DNA of 64,000 bases, taken from Nocardioides sp. GTDB taxonomy: Bacteria; Actinomycetota; Actinomycetes; Propionibacteriales; Nocardioidaceae. The notes under the pieces are model-generated. The model searched no databases and was not told where the DNA came from. It saw only the letters and a program-made list of their open reading frames with translations. The translations under genes were made by a program, and so were the position numbers. The stretch covers positions 84,533-148,532 of the forward strand of contig PBYI01000015.1 of the NCBI GenBank assembly GCA_002729525.1, given 5' to 3'. Shown here one piece after another: positions 7,985-14,796 of this stretch (within the stretch, counting starts at the first letter, position 1; every line of letters begins with the position of its first letter).

Positions 7985-8511
7985 AGGATGATGCTCACTT
8001 TGCCGTGGGGGCGCAGGTGCTCGAGGTCGAGGACCGCCTTGCGCTCCACGAAGCGGTAGCCCAGAGGGCTCTCCGGCGCCTCCTCGAGGACGTGCCGGTA
8101 CGTCCCGATGTAGGTGTCGACGGCACCGTTGCGGGTCCGGTTGACCAGGAAGTTGGCGCGCAGCCGCACGTGACCCTCCTCGACGTACCAGGCCCGCACG
8201 TTGCCGACCATCCGCCGGGTGCGCGAGTGCGGGTACTCCGCGTGCGCCGCTCGCGTCAGCATCGAGTTGACGCGCTGCTCCAGGAGGAAGCGGTCGTCCT
8301 GCACGAGGAAGAGGTCCGTGCTTGGGTCGCCGTCGGGTCGGTCGGTCGACGGCACGAGGTAGTGGGCCCCCGCCGTGAAGAGCTCCAACCACTCGTGCAG
8401 CCGCCACTGGTCGAGCAGCTCGGCCTCCTCGTAGAGGAACAGCTCGAGGTCGGCACGGACGGCGGCCGGCACCCGGGTCGCCCGGTCCTCGGTCAGCGTG
8501 GCTTCGGTCAT
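7981..8511 (-). CDS. Aromatic ring-hydroxylating dioxygenase, beta (small) subunit
   Basis: A 176-residue protein of the SnoaL-like/ring-hydroxylating beta family. Family-typical features are LELFLYEEAELLDQWRLHEW near the N-terminus, HYLVPSTDRP, the basic segment HSRTRRMVGNVRA and the terminal strand block RFVERKAVLDLE. Beta subunits pack under the alpha trimer (alpha3beta3) and stabilise it. The start is the ATG at 8511. The stop overlaps the SDR start (GTGA). Its alpha partner is at 2509-3864, an unusual separation. The 146-bp gap to the divergent alcohol dehydrogenase holds a perfect copy of the cluster palindrome. Confidence 0.9.
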   Translation of the reverse strand: MTEATLTEDRATRVPAAVRADLELFLYEEAELLDQWRLHEWLELFTAGAHYLVPSTDRPDGDPSTDLFLVQDDRFLLEQRVNSMLTRAAHAEYPHSRTRRMVGNVRAWYVEEGHVRLRANFLVNRTRNGAVDTYIGTYRHVLEEAPESPLGYRFVERKAVLDLEHLRPHGKVSIIL

Positions 8512-8598
8512 CGCACCCTCCTCGTTCTCGCGCGCCGGCCCGGGCGGGCGGCGCTGCAGCGACACCCTCGCCCCGGGCACGGCAGCCGGACACCGGAG

Positions 8599-8615
8599 GT
8601 TCCGGGCACCGGAAC
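8599..8615. promoter_or_regulatory. Putative IclR operator, copy 4 (divergent promoter)
   Basis: Perfect dyad GTTCCG-GGCAC-CGGAAC, between the leftward beta-subunit/SDR operon (start 8511) and the rightward alcohol dehydrogenase (start 8658). One site could control both. Confidence 0.72.
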
Positions 8616-8657
8616 CGGCGCGTCCGGCCCGCACCCGTCCGGCCACAGGGTGGGCGG

Positions 8658-9764
8658 GTGAGCGGTACGACGTCCTCCCGCACGATGCGCGCCTGGCGGG
8701 TCCACGGACCCGGCGACACCCGGCTCGACGTGGTGCCTCGCCCGGTGCCGGCTGCCCCGGACGACGTGCAGGTGCGGATCGAGGCCGCCGGGATCTGCGG
8801 GACCGACCTGTGGGTCCACGAGCACGCCCCGGTGCCGGCCGACTACCGCCACCCGCTGGTCGGGACGGCCGGTCCGCACGTGCTCGGGCACGAGATGGCC
8901 GGCACGGTGACCGCGACCGGCCCGGCGGCTCGACTTCCCGTGGGCAGCCTGGTGGCCGTGCGACCCCTGCTCGCGTGCGGTACCTGCTCCACCTGTCGGC
9001 GCTGTGAGCCGAACCTCTGCGAGCAGCGGGCGTTCCTGGGGATCCACGGCGGTGGTGGCGCCTTCGCGGAGTACGTCGTCGTCGCCGCGGACCAGCTGCA
9101 CCCGCTCCCGCCGCCCTTCACCGCGCGCACCGGGGCGCTCGTGGAGACCCTGGCCACGTGCTGGCACGCGGTGTCGGCGGTCGAGGTCGCACCCGACGAC
9201 GTCGTGCTCGTGGTGGGGGCAGGCCCGGTCGGTCTCGGCCTGGTGCTGTGCCTGCGCGCTCGCGGGGTGCGGCAGGTGCTGGTGAGCGCGCGCGACGGAG
9301 TGCGCGCCGAGGCGGCGACGGCGCTCGGCGCGCGGCGTCTCGACCCGGCGCAGGGCCCGCTGCACCGGCTCGTCCGACCCGCGACGGGTGGCGCCGGCGT
9401 CGCGGTGTCATACGACGCCGCAGGTGCCGCCGGTCCGGTGGTCGACCAGCAGGTGCGGGCGCTGCGCCCGGGCGGGCACCTGGTGGCGGTCGCGGAGTTC
9501 CACGACGCACCGACGGTCGACCTGACCCGCCTGGTCCGCGAGGGCAAGCACCTGCACGGGAGCGCCGCCTACACACCGTCCGACGTCGACGCCGTGGTCG
9601 GCGCGGTCGCCGCCGGCCTGCTCGACCCGTCACCCCTGGTGACCTCGACCCTCGCACTGGAGGACCTCCTGGTCGGCGGTCTCCACCACCTCTCCTCGGG
9701 CGGGCGCTCCCGCGACGTCAAGGTCCTTGTCACCGCGGCCGGCCCGGCGGTCACACCCCGATGA
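8658..9764 (+). CDS. Zinc-dependent alcohol dehydrogenase, MDR superfamily
   Basis: A 368-residue medium-chain dehydrogenase starting at GTG 8658. Catalytic-zinc ligands appear as Cys in GICGTD and His-Glu in LGHEMAG. The structural zinc is held by four cysteines in CGTCSTCRRCEPNLC, and the Rossmann motif is VVGAGPVGLGL. The pattern resembles threonine/butanediol-type dehydrogenases. It would oxidise a secondary alcohol or reduce a ketone with NAD(P). It is transcribed away from the dioxygenase beta-subunit operon from a shared control region holding an IclR operator. Its last 14 bases overlap the 3' end of the convergent quinone oxidoreductase. Confidence 0.88.
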   Translation: MSGTTSSRTMRAWRVHGPGDTRLDVVPRPVPAAPDDVQVRIEAAGICGTDLWVHEHAPVPADYRHPLVGTAGPHVLGHEMAGTVTATGPAARLPVGSLVAVRPLLACGTCSTCRRCEPNLCEQRAFLGIHGGGGAFAEYVVVAADQLHPLPPPFTARTGALVETLATCWHAVSAVEVAPDDVVLVVGAGPVGLGLVLCLRARGVRQVLVSARDGVRAEAATALGARRLDPAQGPLHRLVRPATGGAGVAVSYDAAGAAGPVVDQQVRALRPGGHLVAVAEFHDAPTVDLTRLVREGKHLHGSAAYTPSDVDAVVGAVAAGLLDPSPLVTSTLALEDLLVGGLHHLSSGGRSRDVKVLVTAAGPAVTPR

Positions 9765-10668
9765 GCAGCTTCACGTGCGGCGAGGAGTCCTGCCGATGCC
9801 ACGCGTAGGCGACGTCGTCGAGCGGCACGACCTCGTGGTCGGTGTGCACCGCGCCGGACCGCACCATGCCGAGCAGGGCACGGTAGGAGCGGGACACGAC
9901 CTCGTCCGGGGCGTCACCGATGTTGCACGACAGCAGGTCCTTGCCCTTGAGCGCGATGCCGTCCAGCTGCATCGACCGCCCCGCCCGCATGCCGAGGTTG
10001 ACGACGCGCCCACCCATGCGGGTCGCGCGGATCGCCGCCATCATGGGCTCGCCGAACAGCGCGTCGACCACCAGGTCGAACCCGCCGGCGGAGGCCTCGG
10101 CGAGGGCGGCGGGATAGTCGCCTTCCAGCGTGACGGTCTCGTCGGCGCCTCGCGCGCGCAGCGACGCCAGCACGCCCTGGTCGCGGCCGGCGGCCACGAC
10201 GTGTGAGGCACCGAGCGCTCGCGCCGCCTGGACGACGACCTGGCCGACCGCGCCGGTGGCACCGGTGACCAGCACCGACTCGCCCGCGCGCAGGCGTCCC
10301 TTCCAGGTGAGCGCGAGGTGGCCGGTGATGCCGGCGACGCCCACCCCGAGGGCGTCGGCGTCCTCGACGTCGTCCGGCACGTCCACGACGGTCCCGGGCC
10401 GGGCGACGGCCTGCTCGGCGAAGGTCCCGTGCGGTGCCGGCGCCATCGGCACGTATACCCGCCTGCCGTCGGCGAGCCGCCCGACGCCCTCCAGTCCGGG
10501 GACGTAGGGCAGCGGTGGCTTCAGGCGGATGCCTGCGGCGTACACCAGGTCGGCGGGGTTGAGAGCCGCCGTCGAGATGCGCACGACGTCGCCGGTGGCC
10601 GGGTCCGGAGCGGGTACGTCGCGTACGACCGGTGTCGCGCCGAGCTCCTCGACGACGGCGGCGCGCAC
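9751..10668 (-). CDS. NADPH:quinone oxidoreductase-like MDR protein
   Basis: A 305-residue zinc-free MDR enzyme. It has the quinone-reductase motif ALNPADLVYAAG near residue 35, the nucleotide-binding loop VTGATGAVGQVVVQAA, and no GHE or four-cysteine zinc sites. The start is GTG 10668, two bases from the upstream acyl-CoA dehydrogenase stop, so it is the last gene of the hydratase/dehydrogenase operon. Such proteins reduce enones, quinones or enoyl-CoA-like substrates with NADPH. Its exact substrate is not evident. Confidence 0.85.
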   Translation of the reverse strand: MRAAVVEELGATPVVRDVPAPDPATGDVVRISTAALNPADLVYAAGIRLKPPLPYVPGLEGVGRLADGRRVYVPMAPAPHGTFAEQAVARPGTVVDVPDDVEDADALGVGVAGITGHLALTWKGRLRAGESVLVTGATGAVGQVVVQAARALGASHVVAAGRDQGVLASLRARGADETVTLEGDYPAALAEASAGGFDLVVDALFGEPMMAAIRATRMGGRVVNLGMRAGRSMQLDGIALKGKDLLSCNIGDAPDEVVSRSYRALLGMVRSGAVHTDHEVVPLDDVAYAWHRQDSSPHVKLLIGV

Positions 10669-10669
10669 G

Positions 10670-11863
10670 TCAGCCGGCCAGCCGGCCGAGGAGGGACCGG
10701 CCGACCACGATGCGCTGCACCTGGCCCGAGCCCTCGAAGATGTCGATGATCTTGCAGTCGCGGTACCACTTCTCCAGCAGCAGCTCCTTGCTGGCGCCCT
10801 CAGGCCCGAGCAGCTGCATGCAGTGCCGGATCACGCGCTCGACGGTCTCGGGCACGTACCCCTTGGAGGCTGCCGACAGGGTGCGGCTCGGCGCGCCCTG
10901 GTCGACGGTGGTCTGGGCGAGGTAGCCGAGGCGGCGACCGCGCTCGAGCGCGGCGTTCATGGCCTCGAGGTCCAGCTCGACCGCGGCCCAGCGCTGCGGG
11001 GTGAAGCCGGCGCGCTGCCCCCGGAGGATCGGGGTGACCGTGTCGATCGACGCCTGGGCGAGACCGATGGCCATCGCCGCCATGTTGGGCCGGTTCCAGG
11101 CCAGGGCGCTCAGTGCGCCGCCCTGGCCCTTGCCGACCTGGGCGTCGCCGCCCTCGGCACTCCAGCCGAGGCGGTTCTCCAGCGGCACGGCGCAGTCGGT
11201 GAAGACGAGCTCCGAGGTGGTCCAGCTGCGGATGCCGAGCTTGTCCTCGTTCTCCTTGGCCACGGTGAACCCGGGAGTGCCCCGCGGGACGATGAAGGCG
11301 TTGATGCCGCGCGCACCATTCGACTTGTCGATGGTCGCGAAGACGACGACGTAGTCGGCGAACGCGCCGCCGGTGCAGTACATCTTGGTGCCGTTGATGA
11401 CCCAGCTGTCGCCGTCCTGCACGGCGGTGGTCGACACCTGCGAGGTGTCGGAGCCGAAGCCGGGCTCGGTCAGCGCGAAGCCGGTGTCGCCGCGCTGGGC
11501 GACGAACACGTCGTCGTACCACTTCTCGATCTGCGCGGGCGTGCCCATCGCCTGGACGACGAGGTGCCCGATGCCGCCGTTGCCGAGGGTCGGGTGCACC
11601 CACACGTCGCCGTAGTTGATGTTCTCGTAGAAGGCGAAGTGCGAGACCCAGTGGCCCTCCTCGAAGGTAGGCACGGTGTCGGGCTCGGGTACGTCGGCTC
11701 GGCCCAGCGGGATGGGTGCGGTGTCGAGGATCTCGCGCCAGTTGTCGGGGCGGCGCTTGTCGATGTCGGCCTGGCGCGCGTACGGCCGGCACTCGGACGC
11801 CGACCACTCGCGCAGCTGGCGGGAGTAGTCCTGGAGGGGCTTGCTGAGGGTCTGGGAGTACAT
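10670..11863 (-). CDS. Acyl-CoA dehydrogenase, catalytic subunit of a probable pair
   Basis: A 397-residue acyl-CoA dehydrogenase. Landmarks are the FAD-loop GDTGFALTEPGFGSD, the middle beta-domain WVINGTKMYCTGG, and the C-terminal helix YRDCKIIDIFEGSGQVQ, whose glutamate is the expected catalytic base. It would introduce an alpha,beta double bond into an acyl-CoA, passing electrons to ETF. The gene follows a second, shorter acyl-CoA dehydrogenase that lacks this glutamate. That matches the alpha2beta2 acyl-CoA dehydrogenases known from actinobacterial steroid side-chain catabolism (ChsE1-ChsE2 type). Start ATG 11863, 23 bp after the upstream stop. Confidence 0.9.
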   Translation of the reverse strand: MYSQTLSKPLQDYSRQLREWSASECRPYARQADIDKRRPDNWREILDTAPIPLGRADVPEPDTVPTFEEGHWVSHFAFYENINYGDVWVHPTLGNGGIGHLVVQAMGTPAQIEKWYDDVFVAQRGDTGFALTEPGFGSDTSQVSTTAVQDGDSWVINGTKMYCTGGAFADYVVVFATIDKSNGARGINAFIVPRGTPGFTVAKENEDKLGIRSWTTSELVFTDCAVPLENRLGWSAEGGDAQVGKGQGGALSALAWNRPNMAAMAIGLAQASIDTVTPILRGQRAGFTPQRWAAVELDLEAMNAALERGRRLGYLAQTTVDQGAPSRTLSAASKGYVPETVERVIRHCMQLLGPEGASKELLLEKWYRDCKIIDIFEGSGQVQRIVVGRSLLGRLAG

Positions 11864-11886
11864 CGGGACCTTCTCGGGTGGCGGGG

Positions 11887-12999
11887 TCAGAGGCGGGCGC
11901 TGAAGGGCGCGCGGGCGGGGTCGGTGTCGAGGGCGGCCATCGCGGCGGCCGAGCGGTACCACAGCTCGACCGGGTGGTCCTTGATGAACCCGTGGCCGCC
12001 GAGGGTCTGCACGGCGTCGCGGGTCGACTGGGTGCCGACCCCGTAGGCGTAGGACGCCGCGAGCGACACCAGGTCGTCGTGCTCGGTCGCCGGGCGCTCG
12101 TCGAGGGCGAGCACGGCACCGACCAGCTCGAGCCGGGCCGCCTCGATCCGCATGGAGGCCTCGGCGAGCGGGAACGACACGCCCTGGAAGGCACCGATCG
12201 GCTGGCCGAAGGCGATCCTCCCGGTCGCGTACTCGGCGGCGTACTCGATCGCACGCTGCGCCGTGCCGAGCGCTGCGGCAGCCGCCCACAGTCGCAGGCG
12301 CTGCACCAGCACCTCGACGTCGGCGGGCGCCTCGGCCCCACCGAGCAGCGCGGACGCCGGCAGCTCGACGTCGAAGTCCACGTCGGCGGCGCGGACCGCG
12401 TCCAGGGCGAGGCGGCCGGAGTCCGGGACGACCGTGACCCCGGCGGCGCCGGCCGGGACGACGACGACGCGCAGGGCGCCGGCGTCCGGGTCGGTCGCGA
12501 CGACCAGCACCAGCTCGGCGTCGGAGGCGAAGGGGACCGCACGCTTGGTGCCGACCAGTCGGAGGTGGTCGCCGTCGACCTGCACCGTGGTGGCGAGCTC
12601 CGCCGCACCACGACCGAAGCCCTCGTGCAGCGCCACGGCCGTCCGCCGCTCGGGCTGGGTCGCCAGCGCGGCGAGGTGCTGGTGCTGCTCCGTCGAGCCG
12701 TGCTCGGCCAGCAGCAGCGCGCCCGCGCCGTTCCAGTACGCCGCGAGGGCGATCGCGGGGTCACCGTGCGCGAGGTTCTCCACGACGGTGAGCATCGTCA
12801 TCGGGTCGGGCACACCCCCACCGCCGTGCTCCTCCGGGACCGGCACGGCGAGACCGGTCTCGAACAGCTTGCGCCACACGTCGTCGGGCACGGCGCCTGC
12901 CCGCTCGGCGTCGCGGGCGGCCGGGGCGAGCAGCTCGGCGCCGATGCTGCGGGCGAGGTCGCCGACCTCGGTCAGCTCCTCGTCGGGTACCAGGTTCAT
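11887..12999 (-). CDS. Acyl-CoA dehydrogenase-like subunit without catalytic glutamate
   Basis: A 370-residue protein of acyl-CoA dehydrogenase fold. It has an N-terminal helical domain with VPVPEEHGGGG, a beta domain, and the C-terminal segments GRIAFGQPIGAFQGVSF and QTLGGHGFIKDHPVELWYR. Where the active partner has FEG, this chain reads YRSAAAMAALDTD, so no base is visible. It is therefore probably the non-catalytic half of a heterotetramer with the next gene. The ATG at 12999 shares a base with the stop of the upstream MaoC gene (TGATG), indicating tight translational coupling. Confidence 0.88.
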   Translation of the reverse strand: MNLVPDEELTEVGDLARSIGAELLAPAARDAERAGAVPDDVWRKLFETGLAVPVPEEHGGGGVPDPMTMLTVVENLAHGDPAIALAAYWNGAGALLLAEHGSTEQHQHLAALATQPERRTAVALHEGFGRGAAELATTVQVDGDHLRLVGTKRAVPFASDAELVLVVATDPDAGALRVVVVPAGAAGVTVVPDSGRLALDAVRAADVDFDVELPASALLGGAEAPADVEVLVQRLRLWAAAAALGTAQRAIEYAAEYATGRIAFGQPIGAFQGVSFPLAEASMRIEAARLELVGAVLALDERPATEHDDLVSLAASYAYGVGTQSTRDAVQTLGGHGFIKDHPVELWYRSAAAMAALDTDPARAPFSARL

Positions 13000-13481
13000 C
13001 ACGGTGTGTGTCTCCTCGGGTGCGGGTGGGCGTCGGGGTGGACCAGCAGCGCCGCGTCGGCGGTGGTCGTGAGCACGGCATCCGGGCCGTGCCCGTCGTA
13101 GGCATCGACGTGGACCTCGATCCGCAGACCGTGCTCGGTGGGGTCGACGGCGGTCACGACGCCGCGGCAGACGACCGGGCGGCCCGGGTACGTCGGTCGC
13201 CGGTACCGGGACCGGGCCTGCACCACGCGGGCGGTCTCCGGCGGGAGCCAGGTCGTCACCGTCTGCAGGAGGAAAGCGAAGGTCAGCCAGCCGTGGGTGA
13301 TCACCCCGGTCTGGCCGGCGGCGACGGCGTAGTGGTGGTCGAAGTGGACCGGCATGTAGTCGTGCTCCGCGCCGGCGTACATCACCAGCTGGGTCGTCGT
13401 CGGGGTCCGCACCAGCTCGGGCAGCACGTCGCCGACCCGGACGGTCCGGATCTCGGCGACGGGTGCGAGATCGGTCGTCAC
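12999..13481 (-). CDS. MaoC-type enoyl-CoA hydratase, hydratase-motif subunit
   Basis: A 160-residue single hot-dog domain. The hydratase-2 motif is visible: YAGAEHDYMPVHFDHHYA with the catalytic Asp and His, followed by VITHGWLTFAF. It would hydrate an enoyl-CoA to the 3-hydroxyacyl-CoA. The GTG start overlaps the stop of a second short hot-dog gene (GTGA). The two thus look like the two halves of a split double-hot-dog hydratase, as in ChsH1-ChsH2-type heteromers. Confidence 0.86.
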   Translation of the reverse strand: MTTDLAPVAEIRTVRVGDVLPELVRTPTTTQLVMYAGAEHDYMPVHFDHHYAVAAGQTGVITHGWLTFAFLLQTVTTWLPPETARVVQARSRYRRPTYPGRPVVCRGVVTAVDPTEHGLRIEVHVDAYDGHGPDAVLTTTADAALLVHPDAHPHPRRHTP

Positions 13482-13900
13482 GCGTGCTCGACCTCCGTCC
13501 AGGCGACTGTGCTGACGGGCTCACCGTCGCGCGTCGTGGTGAAGGTGACCTGGGTGAACAGCATCGGTCCGACCCGACCCTCCTTGACGAAGACGTCGGT
13601 GAGCTCCGCGACGGTCTCGAGGACGTCGCCGGCCCGGATCGGCTGGTGGAGCACGATCTCGTCGTCGGTGTGCAGGTGGCTGCGGAACGGCTCCGCGGGG
13701 CGTGGCAGGTCGGGCAGCGGCGCCCGCAGCGCCGCGACGTACGTCGGCGGGGCGACGTCGCCGTGGTGCACGGGGTGCGGGTCCCCGGTCGCCCGGGCGA
13801 AGCTGCGCAGCGCACCGCGCTCGACCTCGGTGGTCGCGGTCTCCCCGCGAGCCCCGAGGTGCTCGCGGAGGGCCGCGGCGAGCTCGTGTACGTCGGTCAC
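13478..13900 (-). CDS. MaoC N-terminal-type hot-dog subunit (FAS1-like dehydratase)
   Basis: The start is taken as GTG 13900, giving 140 residues: MTDVHELAAAL followed by FARATGDPHPVHHGD and a substrate-binding region ending VSTVAWTEVEH. This is the N-terminal MaoC (FAS1_DH-like) half that usually pairs with a catalytic MaoC half. It lacks the HGM/HGW catalytic segment found in its neighbour. It is the first gene of a five-gene operon: hot-dog pair, acyl-CoA dehydrogenase pair, quinone oxidoreductase. A degenerate cluster palindrome lies upstream in the gap to the divergent enoyl-CoA hydratase. Confidence 0.78.
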   Translation of the reverse strand: MTDVHELAAALREHLGARGETATTEVERGALRSFARATGDPHPVHHGDVAPPTYVAALRAPLPDLPRPAEPFRSHLHTDDEIVLHQPIRAGDVLETVAELTDVFVKEGRVGPMLFTQVTFTTTRDGEPVSTVAWTEVEHA

Positions 13901-13942
13901 GGCGGCACCGTACGACCGCCTCCGGCAGGTCCGTGGCGCCCC

Positions 13943-13959
13943 GTTCCAGCTGCCGGAGT
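13943..13959. promoter_or_regulatory. Putative IclR operator, copy 5 (imperfect, divergent promoter)
   Basis: GTTCCA-GCTGC-CGGAGT matches the consensus at five and four positions of the two arms. It lies in the 101-bp divergent gap between 13900 and 14002, so it could serve both the beta-oxidation operon and the hydratase/CoA-transferase operon. Confidence 0.45.
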
Positions 13960-14001
13960 CACTCCTGATCGGCCGCCGGTCGCCCGCCCTACGGTCCCCG
14001 C

Positions 14002-14793
14002 ATGGCACTGGTGCACCTGGAGCGGCGCGACGACGTCGCGGTGATCACGCTCGACCGACCGGAGGCGCGCAACGCCGTCAACGGGCCCCTCGCCCGCGCG
14101 CTCGGCGCCGCGGTCGTCGAGGTCGAGGCCGACCCCGTCCTGCGGGTCGCGGTGCTCACCGGCCGCGTGACCGAGCCGCGGCCGGTCTTCTGCGCGGGGC
14201 ACGACCTGCGCACGATCGACGACGAGGTGTCGGGCGGCGACCGGGCGGCCACCGAGCGCGGCGGCTTCGCCGGGTTCGTGACCTACCCCCGCACGAAGCC
14301 GGTGGTCGCCGCGGTCGACGGCCTCGCCACGTCCGGCGGGCTCGAGCTGGTGCTCGCCTGCGACCTGGTCGTGGCCACGCGGCGGGCGAGCTTCGCGCTC
14401 GCCGAGGTGCGCTGGAACCTGGTGGCGGGCGCCGGCGGACTGTTCCGCCTCGCCTGGGCCGTCGGCCGCGCCACGGCGATGGACATGCTCCTCACCGGGG
14501 AGGCGATCACGGCGGAGCGGGCGCACCAGCTAGGCCTCGTCGGCACGCTCGTCGAGGGCGGCCAGCCCGAGGTCGTCGAGGCAGCGGTCGCTCGCGCCCG
14601 GCTCGTCGCGGCCGCCGGACCGGCCGCGGTGCGTGCGAGCCGTCGCGTGTGCGACCGCGCCTTCTCGCTGCCCGAGGACGCGCTGTGGCAGGAGAACCAG
14701 CGCGCGCTCGACGACGTGCTCGGCAGCGACGACCTCGTCGAAGGACTGCAGGCCTTCGCCGACCGCCGCACCCCGACCTTCACGGGGCGCTGA
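14002..14793 (+). CDS. Enoyl-CoA hydratase/isomerase (crotonase family)
   Basis: A 263-residue crotonase-fold protein beginning MALVHLERRDDVAVITLDRPEARNAVN. The first oxyanion-hole loop is FCAGHDLRTID near residue 71, and the second is TSGGLELVLACDLVVA near residue 112. The usual catalytic position around EVRWNLVAGAGG lacks the GxxP consensus glutamate pair seen in classical hydratases, so the exact chemistry (hydratase, isomerase or ring hydrolase) is uncertain. It is the first gene of a rightward operon followed after three bases by a CoA-transferase. Confidence 0.85.
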   Translation: MALVHLERRDDVAVITLDRPEARNAVNGPLARALGAAVVEVEADPVLRVAVLTGRVTEPRPVFCAGHDLRTIDDEVSGGDRAATERGGFAGFVTYPRTKPVVAAVDGLATSGGLELVLACDLVVATRRASFALAEVRWNLVAGAGGLFRLAWAVGRATAMDMLLTGEAITAERAHQLGLVGTLVEGGQPEVVEAAVARARLVAAAGPAAVRASRRVCDRAFSLPEDALWQENQRALDDVLGSDDLVEGLQAFADRRTPTFTGR

Positions 14794-14796
14794 GCC

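Noticed and set aside
13919..13958. CTCCGGCAG/CTGCCGGAG inverted repeat as a terminator
   Set aside because: It lies in a divergent promoter gap where neither transcript ends. Part of it overlaps the degenerate IclR site, which is the better reading.
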